A stretch of 64,000 bases of DNA from an uncultured bacterium (GCA_949300515.1 CASGEP010000008.1:1-64000); one strand, 5' to 3'; positions 26,364-35,856 are shown, counted from the stretch's first letter. A program made the numbers and translations. Notes: generated by a model not told the origin, from the sequence alone.

Positions 26364-27859
26364 CTTTTCAGCCTTTTTAATAAATCTACGTTCAGCGTAG
26401 TTCCTTTTACAATTTCCTCTCTGGTTTTATTTGTCGCAGCAACGGGCGTTGAGGGCATAGCAGCCTGATTTCCGTTTTTTGTTAAATAGGTGTGTCTGTA
26501 GTTTTTATCAAAAATCTGCTGGTTGATTTCTATACCCCTTGCCAGAATTTTATCCAAAAACTTGGGTCTGATGCCCGTTGAGGAGTGCATACCCATAACG
26601 GTGTTTACCCCTGTGCCTGTCTGCTCCCACACAAAAATATCCTGCATGGTGATAACATCACCCTCCATGCCCACAATCTCGGATACTTTTGTCACTTTTC
26701 TCGAACCGTCGGGGAGTCTTGAGACCTGAATGATTATATTTATTGCGGAAGCAATCTGGCTTTTTATGTTTCTGTCGGGCAGGTCAATTCCCGAGAACAT
26801 AACCATCGTTTCAAGCCTTGAAAGTGCATCGCGCGGGGAGTTTGCGTGCAGAGTCGTAAGAGAGCCGTCATGACCCGTGTTCATAGCCTGCAGCATATCA
26901 AGAGTTTCCGCCCCGCGGCATTCGCCGATTATTATCCTGTCAGGGCGCATACGCAAACTGTTTATAACCAAATCCCGCGCGCTGACCTGACCTTCGCCCT
27001 CTATGTTGGCGGGGCGCGTTTCAAGCCTTACCACATGTTCCTGCTGCAGGGAAAGTTCGGCAGAGTCCTCGATTGTTATTATACGCTCAGTGTTTGGAAT
27101 TTTTGCCGACAAACTATTTAAAAGAGTTGTTTTACCTGCGCCCGTTCCGCCGCTGATTACGATATTCAGCCTTGCCGCAACTGCAACCTCCAGCACATGT
27201 GCAATTTCGGCGGATATTGAGCCCCACTTCAAAAGACTTTCCATAGTGCCGCTGTCAACGCGGAAACGGCGGATTGAAAGGGAGGGTCCGTCGATTGCAA
27301 GCGGAGGAATAATGGCATTTACCCTTGAGCCGTCAGGCAGGCGGGCATCTACCATCGGGGATTTTTCATCTATTCTTCTTCCCACTTTTGATACAATTCT
27401 CTCTATAATGTTTCTTAAGTGGTGATTGTCTTTAAATGTGATTGAAGTTTTGTAGAGTTTTCCGTTTTTTTCAACATATACATTCTTTGCGCCGTTTACG
27501 AGAATATCGCTTATGGACGGGTCAGCCAAAAGCGGGTCGAGCGGACCGTAGCCTTTTGCTTCCTGAATAATTTCGCGTATAAGCCTGTCGCGCTCAATTT
27601 TATTCAGAGGAACCGTGCGAAAGTTTGTATTTATTTGATATTCAATAAACTGTCTTATAAGCTTTTTTTGCTCGGTATCGTTATATTGGCTCCAGTCGGG
27701 AGTTGTGTTTACTTTATCAACCAGTAAGCCGTGGAGCTTTTCCTTAAGTTCGCCGAATTCCTGACTTAAGGGGGCATCGCCCATAAATGCGCCAAGGTCA
27801 GTTCCCTCTGCCGTTTCGGCTTTTTTTGTATTATTGTTTAATCTATCTTTGAGTGACAA
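26360..27859 (-). CDS. cpaF: Tad pilus assembly ATPase CpaF/TadA
   Basis: A 499-residue hexameric secretion ATPase that powers assembly and retraction of the Flp pilus. The N-terminal domain (about 50-130) includes RDRLIREIIQEAKGYGPLDPLL. The core carries the Walker A SGGTGAGKTTLLN (about 236-248), the Asp box ITIEDSAEL, and the RMRPDRIIIGECRGAETLDMLQAMNTGHDG signature of VirB11/PulE ATPases, with HAN further on. It starts one base after the cpaE stop and overlaps tadB. Confidence 0.97.
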   Translation of the reverse strand: MSLKDRLNNNTKKAETAEGTDLGAFMGDAPLSQEFGELKEKLHGLLVDKVNTTPDWSQYNDTEQKKLIRQFIEYQINTNFRTVPLNKIERDRLIREIIQEAKGYGPLDPLLADPSISDILVNGAKNVYVEKNGKLYKTSITFKDNHHLRNIIERIVSKVGRRIDEKSPMVDARLPDGSRVNAIIPPLAIDGPSLSIRRFRVDSGTMESLLKWGSISAEIAHVLEVAVAARLNIVISGGTGAGKTTLLNSLSAKIPNTERIITIEDSAELSLQQEHVVRLETRPANIEGEGQVSARDLVINSLRMRPDRIIIGECRGAETLDMLQAMNTGHDGSLTTLHANSPRDALSRLETMVMFSGIDLPDRNIKSQIASAINIIIQVSRLPDGSRKVTKVSEIVGMEGDVITMQDIFVWEQTGTGVNTVMGMHSSTGIRPKFLDKILARGIEINQQIFDKNYRHTYLTKNGNQAAMPSTPVAATNKTREEIVKGTTLNVDLLKRLKR

Positions 27860-29068
27860 TTACTTTTTCTCCTTTTTTTTGAATAATCCCAAAAAACCTT
27901 TCTCGTCCTGTTTTGTCTGCTTTGTCGTGCTGTATGTATAGTTATCCGACAAAAGCGCGGCAAGCTCTCTGAAGGCTTTTGCAATATTTGACTGGTGGTT
28001 TAAATCGCTGGCGGGTATACCTTTGTTCATGGCGTTAATTATGGCAAAATAGTTGTTTGGTATTTTATAGTAAACACTGTGCCCCAGAACATCTTCCACA
28101 TCTTCGATTTTTATTTCATCATTTTCCATGTACCTGTTTACGATGAGTTTAATTTTATCTTTCTGGTAGCCGAGCCGTTTGAACAAATCAAAACATCTCT
28201 GGCAGTTTCTGACGGAGGGAAGGTTCAAAACCGCAACCAGCAGAATTAAATCCGAATTATCAAGCGCGGTTATTGTCTTTCCGTCAAAAGAGCTTGTAGT
28301 GTCGATAATGACGTAAGAAAAAACACTCCTTAAAACGTTTATAAGCGTTGTAATATTTTCGCTTGTAATTACCTCTGCCTGCTCTAAATCCGGAGGATCG
28401 GCAAGAACATATAACGATGTATCTTTGTACTTTTCAAGTGTCGAGAGCAAAAACGTTTCGTCAATACGCTCCAGATTGTTAACAACGTATGAAGTATCAA
28501 AAGCAGGGCTTAAGTCAAGAAAAGTAGTTATATCGCCCATTTGAAAATTCAAATCCACAAGTGCGACTCTCTCTTTTGTAAGATTTGCAATCTCAACCGC
28601 CAGATTGGCAGCAATAGAGGTCTTTCCCATACCGCCCTTGTTTGAAAATGTTGTTATGACCTTACATTTTGTTGTATCGTTAATGTTGCCCAGAATAAGG
28701 TCTTTTATTTTCTCGACCGACTCTATAAAATCTGACTCTATAAGCGGCTTTATAAGATACTCCCTGGCACCTGCGCGCAGAGCTTTTATAACGGTCTGCG
28801 AGTCCATATCGTAAGAGATAACTATGACTTTTGCATTTCTGAGGTTTTTTGAAATTTTAACTATGATATCAAGCGTAAGCTGGGTACGCTGCGAAATGTC
28901 CACAATAATAAGGGTCGGGTGCAGTTCGGATATTTCGGCATAGGAGTTTACGGCGTCGTCAAATTCGCCTATTATGTTGATGTCCTGCACTTTGCCCAGA
29001 TAATTCCTTATAAGCTCTCTGCTTACAGAATCTGATTCTATTATAACTGTGTCTATTTTTATGCTCAT
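27860..29068 (-). CDS. cpaE: Tad pilus localisation protein CpaE (receiver-like plus MinD/ParA ATPase)
   Basis: A 402-residue protein. Residues 1-125 form a response-regulator receiver domain with the phospho-acceptor-type D57 in LIIVDIS and the conserved Lys in YLIKPL, so it may be a true receiver rather than the degenerate form often seen in CpaE. Residues 135-380 are a MinD/ParA-type ATPase with deviant Walker A SNKGGMGKTSIA (about 145-156). CpaE positions the pilus. It overlaps cpaC by four bases and abuts cpaF. AGGAGA-type sequence upstream is weak, and coupling is likely. Confidence 0.92.
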   Translation of the reverse strand: MSIKIDTVIIESDSVSRELIRNYLGKVQDINIIGEFDDAVNSYAEISELHPTLIIVDISQRTQLTLDIIVKISKNLRNAKVIVISYDMDSQTVIKALRAGAREYLIKPLIESDFIESVEKIKDLILGNINDTTKCKVITTFSNKGGMGKTSIAANLAVEIANLTKERVALVDLNFQMGDITTFLDLSPAFDTSYVVNNLERIDETFLLSTLEKYKDTSLYVLADPPDLEQAEVITSENITTLINVLRSVFSYVIIDTTSSFDGKTITALDNSDLILLVAVLNLPSVRNCQRCFDLFKRLGYQKDKIKLIVNRYMENDEIKIEDVEDVLGHSVYYKIPNNYFAIINAMNKGIPASDLNHQSNIAKAFRELAALLSDNYTYSTTKQTKQDEKGFLGLFKKKEKK

Positions 29069-30426
29069 AGTGTTTCCTGAATGCTGTTCCCTATAGGCGC
29101 GTCTACAATTTTCGGCGTGATGAATATCATAAGCTCTGTATCATCTTTTGCATCTTCCACCGTTTTAAACAAAACGCCGATTACGGGTATATCTCCCAAA
29201 AACGGTACCTGATTGTTTGTTTTTGAGCTGGTATTTTTCAAAAGTCCGGCTATAATAAGCGTTTCGCCGTCCATAAGCTCTACCGTTGTTTCAACTTTCC
29301 TTGTTTTAAAGCCGGGAATTACAACAGAGTTTTGAGTGTCGACAACACCCGCCGCACGGTCGATTTCACTAACCTCGGGCGCGAGTTTAAGCTTTATTCT
29401 GCCTGATTTTTCCATAATAGTCGGGGTGAAGTTCAAAATAACGCCCGTTTTCTTGAATTCATAAGCAATTTGTCCGTATTGCCCCATATCGGACGGCACG
29501 GGAACTTCGTTGCCGACATTAAAGCTTGCTTCTTCGCCGTCCACCGCAAGCAGCTTGGGTTCCGCCAAAATCTGGGCATCGCCTTTTGTTTCTGCTGCCT
29601 GCAGTTCAAAAGCTATATCGCCCGTTTTATTTGAAAAGAAATATTTTACGCCGTTATCCATAAGGACACGCGAAAACTTGCCGAGAGGAAGCGCATCCGT
29701 TGCAAAGCCGCCGTTGCCCGAGATTGAGCCGCCTGCCTGCTGATATTTTGAGTTGTTGCCGACAGAAAAACCCGTACCCAGATTTCTTGTAAAGTTTTTT
29801 GTTACTTCGGCGACTTTAACCTCCAAAAGTACCTGTTTTGAAGCACTCTCCGTCATATCAACAAGATTTATGTTGTATGCTTTTGCAAGGTCGTTTATTT
29901 TCTTTCTCGTGGCATTTGTACTTATTCTGCCCGATAAAACTGCGCCGTTGTCATTAAAAATTATTGAAATATTTTCATTTGGCGCAATATAGTCGACGGC
30001 TTTTAAAAACTCGTCCGCATCCTGTCTTATAACAAGGTTGTAAAATACGGGAGTTTCATCGGCTCCCCAGAATATAAGGCTTGTTGAGCCTGCCTTTTTG
30101 CCGTTTACCATAAGCTGTTTTGAGCTTAGGATAATAATATCGGCTAAATTAGGGTCGGCTATTGAAATTCTTTTTACCGGAGTGTCAAAGTTCAAAATCT
30201 GGGTTTTGCCCACAACCCCGTAGAGTTTTTGGTTTCCGTCATGGATTGCGTTATTAACCGTTGTAGAGGAGGGAAGCGAGCTATCTTCGTACTCCCACGG
30301 AGCATCTACATTTGAGGAAGTGTTTTCAACCCCTCTGAAACCGTCCTGCGCTTTTGCCATATTAAAAACAAACAAAAGCGGAAGTATAAAAAATAATATT
30401 AAAAATTTTTTTACTAAACTGTTCAT
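29065..30426 (-). CDS. cpaC: Tad pilus outer-membrane secretin CpaC/RcpA
   Basis: A 453-residue secretin forming the outer-membrane pore of the pilus. A signal peptide (about 1-26, ending AKA-Q) is followed by the pilus-specific N-terminal domain (about 60-130, GKTQILNFDTPVKRISIADPNLADI) and a BON-like region (about 135-190). The secretin core runs about 260-440 with QILAEPKLLAVDGEEASFNVGNEVPVP and the GLLKNTSSKTNNQVPFLGDIPVIGVLFK signature. The stop overlaps the cpaE start by four bases and its start shares a base with the cpaB stop. Confidence 0.95.
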   Translation of the reverse strand: MNSLVKKFLILFFILPLLFVFNMAKAQDGFRGVENTSSNVDAPWEYEDSSLPSSTTVNNAIHDGNQKLYGVVGKTQILNFDTPVKRISIADPNLADIIILSSKQLMVNGKKAGSTSLIFWGADETPVFYNLVIRQDADEFLKAVDYIAPNENISIIFNDNGAVLSGRISTNATRKKINDLAKAYNINLVDMTESASKQVLLEVKVAEVTKNFTRNLGTGFSVGNNSKYQQAGGSISGNGGFATDALPLGKFSRVLMDNGVKYFFSNKTGDIAFELQAAETKGDAQILAEPKLLAVDGEEASFNVGNEVPVPSDMGQYGQIAYEFKKTGVILNFTPTIMEKSGRIKLKLAPEVSEIDRAAGVVDTQNSVVIPGFKTRKVETTVELMDGETLIIAGLLKNTSSKTNNQVPFLGDIPVIGVLFKTVEDAKDDTELMIFITPKIVDAPIGNSIQETL

Positions 30427-31307
30427 TAACGGGGCGCCCCCACAATTATTTTTTTATCACCGGAAATAAACTCTATTTCTTGCTCATCCTTATCATCCGC
30501 CTGAACAACGGGAACCTCGTCATCCGTTTTCGGCTTTTCGTTTTTAGAGGGCATAACCGCCTTTATCGGCTCATCGGGCGGAATGTCCGAGATTTCAACC
30601 AGATTTTGAGGGACGGAAGAAGCCGTTTCAACAGGCATTTGAGGAAGTTTTGCAAGCGTTGCGCCGAATTTATACCCTGATTTTTCATTTTTGTTTCTCT
30701 GAATTATAACGGGAGTATCAGAGCTTGCCGCGCTTACAAAAGAGGCAACGTCTTTGTCTTGTATTTCAAGCATAACAAACTTTTGCTTGCTCTCTGTTAT
30801 GTCAACAACATTCAAAACTCTGACATCCTGCGCAAAAACGGTGCTTTTTGAGAAATAAATATCAACATGGGCATCTTGCACGACATAGGGCGGGAAGTTT
30901 TCAAGCCGCATAGAAACGGCACGAAAGCCCCTTCTCGGTTCGCTTTGCTCTATTTCGGAGTTAAGGGCTTTAAAATATCCTCTGACAATGGGGGAGTCGG
31001 CTTTTATGTCTTTTGAGGCGCTGAGTCCTTTTATTTCGGACACATCGGTAATTGCACCCTCTATCTCAATGGGGAACTGTTTTGTTGCGAGTTTGTCCTC
31101 GCTCATTATTTCGCCTTTTTTAATGTCGACTTTGGCGCTCACGTAGTAATTTTTCTTTATGGGTACTGTTTCGCTTGCCTGAGCCATTTTTTTGAGGTTT
31201 TCATTTTCCATTTTTAATTTTATGATAACCTGATAGGAGGCAGCAGCTATCGCTATGCCCACTATTATAGAAATTATAAGTTGGTTTTTATTCTTTTTCA
31301 GCCTCAT
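30426..31307 (-). CDS. cpaB: Tad pilus protein CpaB/RcpC
   Basis: A 293-residue periplasmic protein with an N-terminal anchor (about 9-31, LIISIIVGIAIAAASYQVI). A SAF domain follows (about 55-110, AKVDIKKGEIMSEDKLATKQFPIE), then an RcpC-type domain (about 115-215, GFRAVSMRLENFPPYVVQDAHVDIY). The tail from 235 is Pro/Glu/Lys-rich. CpaB works with the secretin. It heads the Tad operon, after a 55-bp gap containing TAAAAT (about 31328-31333) and an ATGAT/ATCAT inverted repeat, so a promoter there is likely. Confidence 0.93.
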   Translation of the reverse strand: MRLKKNKNQLIISIIVGIAIAAASYQVIIKLKMENENLKKMAQASETVPIKKNYYVSAKVDIKKGEIMSEDKLATKQFPIEIEGAITDVSEIKGLSASKDIKADSPIVRGYFKALNSEIEQSEPRRGFRAVSMRLENFPPYVVQDAHVDIYFSKSTVFAQDVRVLNVVDITESKQKFVMLEIQDKDVASFVSAASSDTPVIIQRNKNEKSGYKFGATLAKLPQMPVETASSVPQNLVEISDIPPDEPIKAVMPSKNEKPKTDDEVPVVQADDKDEQEIEFISGDKKIIVGAPR

Positions 31308-31362
31308 AAACTCAAAAACTTCCGCTTATATTTTACCCCATTTTAGATGATAAGAAAAATCA

Positions 31363-31884
31363 TTAAGTTTCTTTACATGATGGAATATTTTCTTTTAAAA
31401 ATCCAATCAGATTTTTAAGAGCATTTTGTGCGATGTCCTTTTTTATCTCCACTCTGGTGTTTTCGTACTCGCCTTCTTTTATTTGGGAGAGAAATTTAAC
31501 CACTTTTATCACGGGTCCCTTCGGTTTAAAAATTCCAAAACCCATATAGCAGAGTCCGACTGGCTTTTCCTTTGAACCTCCGGTAGGTCCCAAAATGCCC
31601 GTTGTGGAAAGCGATACCCGCGCATATCTTAAAAGCCCCAGAGCCATCTGGTAGGCTACTTCGTAACTTACCGCACCAAGTGTATCAAGAGTTTTTCTCT
31701 CAACCCCGAGATAATTAATCTTTGCGGCGTTTGAATAAGTTACAAAATTTTGCTCCACATAGGCGCTTGAGCCTGATATATCGGTAAGGTAAGAACTGAC
31801 CAGACCGCCCGTACAGGATTCTGCACAGGCGATTTTTAAATTATTTTTTACTAAAACCTCTTTTATCTCCTCCAGAACTTCCAT
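31363..31884 (-). CDS. pncC: CinA-family nicotinamide-nucleotide amidase
   Basis: A 173-residue single-domain CinA C-terminal protein, which deamidates NMN to nicotinate mononucleotide in NAD salvage. The family motifs CAESCTGGL (about 19-27), the invariant SSAYVEQNFVTYSNAAK, and TTGILGPTGGSKEKPVGL (about 94-111) are present; the usual GIAGP reads GILGP. AGGAG precedes the ATG. It lies between the exported protein at 31894 and cpaB, in the long reverse-strand run. Confidence 0.88.
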   Translation of the reverse strand: MEVLEEIKEVLVKNNLKIACAESCTGGLVSSYLTDISGSSAYVEQNFVTYSNAAKINYLGVERKTLDTLGAVSYEVAYQMALGLLRYARVSLSTTGILGPTGGSKEKPVGLCYMGFGIFKPKGPVIKVVKFLSQIKEGEYENTRVEIKKDIAQNALKNLIGFLKENIPSCKET

Positions 31885-31893
31885 CTTAAACTC

Positions 31894-32577
31894 CTAAGAA
31901 ACGGGAACATCAAGCGATTCAAGGAGCATTATGTCAAAAATTATTCCCTGATCAATCACTACATCATGCCCTTTTCTAAACAGGTCAATAACACTGTCGC
32001 CCACAAGGTATACCCCGCCGCCGATTGTTCCGCCGATTGCGGCAAAAGGCGTTACAAGAAATCTTCCGCCGTTAAAGAGCTCGTCTCCTGATTTTATACC
32101 CCACTTTGTAGTATCTGAAATTATTTTTCCGCTCTTTTTGGTGTTTCTTTTTAACTCATCCCAATAATTTCCGCCGCCCGATATTGCGCCGTCCTGCAAT
32201 ATTTCAAAATTCGAGCAGACAGCGGCTTTTATGGGCAGCTGTTTACCCTGAATGCTTACGACATGGTCAAAAGTTAAATATAAAAGTGCGCTTCTTGAGA
32301 GTCTGCCCGTTTCTCTGTATTTTTCAACGGTGCCCCTTACAAGAGAGCCCGAGGGTAAAACCGTTTTACCGTCAATGTATATATCATGGGTTAATCTTGC
32401 GCTGAACATATCTCCTTCCTGCATTTCAGCGGTAGAGAGCGGCTCAACCATAACAAGATTAAGCTTTGTACCTTTCGGAATTCTCTTTGTGGTCACATCC
32501 GCCTTCATTTGATAAGCACAGACAGTCGGCAAAAGCATTAAAACTCCCATAATAAGCAGGCAAAAAAGCTTTTTCAT
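31894..32577 (-). CDS. exported hypothetical protein with a VirB10/TrbI-like beta segment
   Basis: A 227-residue protein with a signal peptide (about 1-22, ending TVCA). Residues 32-125 read as a beta-rich domain: IPKGTKLNLVMVEPLSTAEM, DGKTVLPSGSLVRGTVEKY, LLYLTFDHVVSIQGKQLPI. The pattern PxGSxxxGxV resembles the Trbl/VirB10 barrel, but no membrane channel is implied. Two Gly-rich patches (about 132-140 and 183-196) follow. Function unknown. It shares a TAATG-type overlap with the YhaM-like gene upstream, so the two are coupled. Confidence 0.65.
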   Translation of the reverse strand: MKKLFCLLIMGVLMLLPTVCAYQMKADVTTKRIPKGTKLNLVMVEPLSTAEMQEGDMFSARLTHDIYIDGKTVLPSGSLVRGTVEKYRETGRLSRSALLYLTFDHVVSIQGKQLPIKAAVCSNFEILQDGAISGGGNYWDELKRNTKKSGKIISDTTKWGIKSGDELFNGGRFLVTPFAAIGGTIGGGVYLVGDSVIDLFRKGHDVVIDQGIIFDIMLLESLDVPVS

Positions 32578-33419
32578 TATTCCTCCGTAATTTTCAAATC
32601 CCTAACGTTTGTTTTACCAAATTTTGCACTCAGGTCATCTATGTGATGAACTATATAATAAAATGGCTCTAAATCCCTCTCTGACAGGTCAATCATAGCA
32701 CCCCAGTCGCTCCTGCCGTGGTGCGCGGCAATCATTTTTGCAATATTTTTATAACCCGCATTCATACAAAGCGTATAACCATACTGCGAGTGGGTCAGCC
32801 AGTCTTTTTTAAATTCTTCGTTGTATTCGATAAAACCTGTTTCGGTATTTATTTTGTATTCAAAAACTTTGCCTATATCATGCAAAATGCAAGCCGCGTA
32901 CAGCTCCTCCTTATCTACCCTGTCATTGAGTTTCGGGTGGATAAGTTTTGCAAAGTCAAGACACTCAAGAGTGTGTACCAGAAGTCCGCCGATATAGTTG
33001 TGGTGCATAGCTTTTGCCGCAGGAGCAATCAAGAGGGCTTCTTTGTCTTTTTGTAAATTTTGTAAAACAAAATCTCTCAGTTTTTCATTTTTAAAAGTTT
33101 GAACAAAAGAAATGAGTTCTTCGTACTTTTGCGCCCTCTGTGCTTCGTCCAAACCGCACAAAGCTTCTTCTACAAGCTTTAAATTGTTAATCAGGCAGTT
33201 ATTGAACTTATCATTATAGCTTGCAGTTACAATTTTTACTATGTTTCCGGTTTTAAAAAGTTTCTCATCAAGCCGGTTGAGCGCTTCTTCCCACAGAACA
33301 CAATTCATCACGGACAAATCTTCAACATTTCTGAGCTGCATTTTGCCCATCTTTGTGCCAGCTTTTGTGTCCCCGACTATAAAATTAAGAACTTCATAAT
33401 TTGCATCTAAATCTAACAT
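32577..33419 (-). CDS. YhaM-like OB-fold/HD phosphohydrolase
   Basis: A 280-residue protein with an OB-fold (about 10-90, GKMQLRNVEDLSVMNCVLWEEALNRL), a helical linker, and an HD domain (about 130-270). The HD domain has PAAKAMHHNYIGGLLVHTLECLDFAKL and CILHDIGKVFEY (His-Asp metal pair) plus MIAAHHGRSDWGA. This is the architecture of YhaM, a Mn-dependent 3'-5' exoribonuclease. Related HD proteins could act on nucleotides, so the substrate is inferred. It begins a transcript 41 bases after yihY with a poor start context and is coupled to the exported protein. Confidence 0.8.
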   Translation of the reverse strand: MLDLDANYEVLNFIVGDTKAGTKMGKMQLRNVEDLSVMNCVLWEEALNRLDEKLFKTGNIVKIVTASYNDKFNNCLINNLKLVEEALCGLDEAQRAQKYEELISFVQTFKNEKLRDFVLQNLQKDKEALLIAPAAKAMHHNYIGGLLVHTLECLDFAKLIHPKLNDRVDKEELYAACILHDIGKVFEYKINTETGFIEYNEEFKKDWLTHSQYGYTLCMNAGYKNIAKMIAAHHGRSDWGAMIDLSERDLEPFYYIVHHIDDLSAKFGKTNVRDLKITEE

Positions 33420-33460
33420 GGCACAATTTTATTATAAATAAGGTTTTTTGTAAAGTTTTA

Positions 33461-34318
33461 TTAATCAGTTTTAATCACCTTTTTGTGTGTCAGCTTGGCA
33501 AGTGTTTGATTGTTAATCTCTCCGCCTATCAGCATAATAATCGAGGTGTAATAAAGCCATACCATTAAAATCGCAAAAGTACCGATTGTCCCGTAAACTC
33601 TGTTATAAGTACCAAGTTCATTAACATAGAGTGAAAACAGCCACGAACCCAAAAGCCAGAATACACAGAAAAACAACGCACCCGGCACAACACTTTTTCT
33701 TTTAACCGAAAAATCCCGCGCCGGCAAAACGTAGTAATTTATCATTGCAAGTATAAAAAGCATTAAAAATGCCAGAGGCCAGCGCCCGATAAGCAAAGTG
33801 TGCGCAACATTCTGGGGCAGATGCACATGTATCGCCACAAAATTCAATATCACCTTGCCAAAGATAATAAGGTTAACCGATATAAAAAAGAAAAAAGTGT
33901 TAACAAAAACCATTAAAACAGACAAAAGTCTGGTCTGTATAAAGCTCCTGTTTTCCTGAATTTTATTCGCGCGGTTTAAACCCTTTATAATAACGGCTAT
34001 CGCGTTTGAAGTTAAAATAAGTGTAACCAAAAAACCCACTATAGCCATCGTTCCGCCGTTTTGAAAAAGTATTACCTCTCTGAGCACGCTCTTTAGCAAA
34101 TCGGCAACCGCGTGGGGAGTAAAAACAGAGATAAAATAAATCACCTTATCGACAAAAAATTTCTTCCCGAGCCAGCCAAACACAGCCATTAGAAAAAGCA
34201 TAAAGGGAAATATCCCCAAAACAAGCATAAAAGCCATTTCAGATGCCATGCCGGGGAAATCCTCATTTATTATTGATTTTTTTAAGTTTATTACATATTC
34301 CTTTAAAAGTTTAATCAT
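33461..34318 (-). CDS. YihY/BrkB-family inner-membrane protein
   Basis: A 285-residue integral membrane protein with about six hydrophobic segments (around 28-50, 87-112, 131-155, 170-192, 207-230, 240-265). Family marks are FPGMASEMAFMLVLGIFPFMLF near the N-terminus and GTYNRVYGTIGTFAILMVWLYYTSIIMLIGGEIN near the C-terminus. The YihY/BrkB family is of uncertain function. It was once called ribonuclease BN, which proved wrong. AGGGG precedes the ATG, and nrnA ends eight bases upstream. Confidence 0.92.
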   Translation of the reverse strand: MIKLLKEYVINLKKSIINEDFPGMASEMAFMLVLGIFPFMLFLMAVFGWLGKKFFVDKVIYFISVFTPHAVADLLKSVLREVILFQNGGTMAIVGFLVTLILTSNAIAVIIKGLNRANKIQENRSFIQTRLLSVLMVFVNTFFFFISVNLIIFGKVILNFVAIHVHLPQNVAHTLLIGRWPLAFLMLFILAMINYYVLPARDFSVKRKSVVPGALFFCVFWLLGSWLFSLYVNELGTYNRVYGTIGTFAILMVWLYYTSIIMLIGGEINNQTLAKLTHKKVIKTD

Positions 34319-34326
34319 AAAAACCC

Positions 34327-35283
34327 CTAAAGATATTTTTTTACTTCACTTAAAATACACTCAACAGCCTCCCCGAGAGGTTTTTTAATATTGCAGCCGC
34401 AGGCGCGCATATGCCCCCCGCCGCCGAATTTCTTGGCTATGGGTGTTATGTCTTTTTCTTTTGAGCGCATTGAAACTTTTATGGTATTTGTGCCTGTTTC
34501 TTTTAAAACAATAGCAAACTCGACGAGTTTTACACTCCTTAACACCTCGCAAATACCCTCGGTGTGTTCGTCTTTTGCGCCGAATTTTTCCATATCCGAT
34601 ATTTTTACCGTTGTGTAGGCAATTCTGTCATTGCATTCAAATTTTACATTTGAAACACAGTGTGCCCGCAGCAGCACCATGGCTTTTTGCTTTTGTTCAT
34701 AGCACTTTTGCGCAATGTCAGCGCTGTTTACCCCGATTTTCAAGAGGTTTGAAACGATTTCAAATGTATCGCCCGTTACCGTTTCATACTTAAAACAGCC
34801 TGTATCGGTCAAAATGGAGGTATAGAGGCAATTTGCCATCTCAAGCGTAATATTTTTGTTTTCTTTTTTAAAAATTTTATACAAAACCTCGCCCGTGCTG
34901 GAGAGTCCACCCTCTACGTAATTATACCCTGCAAAATTTGTATTTGTTTCGTGGTGGTCAATATTTACGGTTACTTTAGCACTGTTGAAAATCTCTCGCG
35001 CGCGCTCCACAATCCTGTCTGCCGAGGCAACGTCAACGCAAATTACCGTATCGTAAATATCTTCAACATCATCAAATGTTTTTGCCTCTTTTATATAAGG
35101 AAGAAACAGATAGGTATTGGGGAAGTTTTTTTCCCTTCTGACTTGCAAAAGTATGTCCGCTTTATCCCCGATAAAAGATTTAAGCGTACAGGCAGAGCCT
35201 AAAGTATCCCCGTCAGGGTTAACATGGGTTATTATCAAAATCTTTTTTGCATTATTTATCAGTTCAAAAATTTTTTCCGTCAT
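34327..35283 (-). CDS. nrnA: DHH-family oligoribonuclease/pAp phosphatase (NrnA-like)
   Basis: A 318-residue DHH/DHHA1 phosphoesterase. The DHH part carries ITHVNPDGDTLGS (Asp ligands), ICVDVASADR and IDHHETNTNF (the DHH motif). The DHHA1 domain ends in KKFGGGGHMRACGCNI, the substrate-binding GGGH motif. Such enzymes degrade 2-5-nt RNA and also dephosphorylate pAp. It precedes yihY in the same operon. A GATAAT box nine bases before the ATG and no ribosome binding site hint at a very short leader. Confidence 0.9.
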   Translation of the reverse strand: MTEKIFELINNAKKILIITHVNPDGDTLGSACTLKSFIGDKADILLQVRREKNFPNTYLFLPYIKEAKTFDDVEDIYDTVICVDVASADRIVERAREIFNSAKVTVNIDHHETNTNFAGYNYVEGGLSSTGEVLYKIFKKENKNITLEMANCLYTSILTDTGCFKYETVTGDTFEIVSNLLKIGVNSADIAQKCYEQKQKAMVLLRAHCVSNVKFECNDRIAYTTVKISDMEKFGAKDEHTEGICEVLRSVKLVEFAIVLKETGTNTIKVSMRSKEKDITPIAKKFGGGGHMRACGCNIKKPLGEAVECILSEVKKYL

Positions 35284-35313
35284 GTTGAAAAGATTATCAC
35301 AAAAAATATTTTT

Positions 35314-35850
35314 TTAAAAAGCCCTTTTTATACTTTTTATGTCAATCACCCCGCCAAAGTACGAATTCAGATAGGAATATCTGTTTTTAAGCTCGTACGC
35401 ATCGCTTGAATTTAGCATTTTAAGCGCGTTTTTAAAAAGCTTAAGGGCGCTTTTTACTTTATTCAGGCTCAAAAGCAGGTCTATTTTCAATCTGTAGAGT
35501 GAATACATTTTCTCGCTCTCATCAAGACCCACCCTGAGCGCACTTTTTTCGCAAAAGTCAAGCGCGCTTTTATATTCGCCCTTTTGAAAGTAGCAGTAGG
35601 CTATTTTTGATACCACTTCAAAGTCATCAACACCGCCGTTATAGAGCCTTTCCCATATTTCAAGAGAAGAGTCTATTTTATCCTCCAAAAGAAAAATGCT
35701 CCCCTTGAGCCTCAGTGATTTTACATGTGTCGGGCACAGGTCAAGCGCATAGGATACATATTTTTTTGCTTTTTTGTTGTCCTCTATGTAAAAAAAGGTG
35801 TCATATGCAATTTTATAATACTTTTCCGCCAAAAAATTTATAACACTCAT
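35314..35850 (-). CDS. small TPR-repeat protein
   Basis: About 178 residues, cytosolic, made of three to four TPR-like helix pairs: NKKAKKYVSYALDLCPTHVKSLRL, KIAYCYFQKGEYKSALDFCEKSA, and LYRLKIDLLLSLNKVKSALKLF. No signal peptide. The frame opens with TTG at 35856, but I prefer ATG 35850, although no Shine-Dalgarno is visible at either. It is the first gene of the reverse-strand run and divergent from nrdJ. The partner is unknown. Confidence 0.7.
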   Translation of the reverse strand: MSVINFLAEKYYKIAYDTFFYIEDNKKAKKYVSYALDLCPTHVKSLRLKGSIFLLEDKIDSSLEIWERLYNGGVDDFEVVSKIAYCYFQKGEYKSALDFCEKSALRVGLDESEKMYSLYRLKIDLLLSLNKVKSALKLFKNALKMLNSSDAYELKNRYSYLNSYFGGVIDIKSIKRAF

Positions 35851-35856
35851 TACCAA

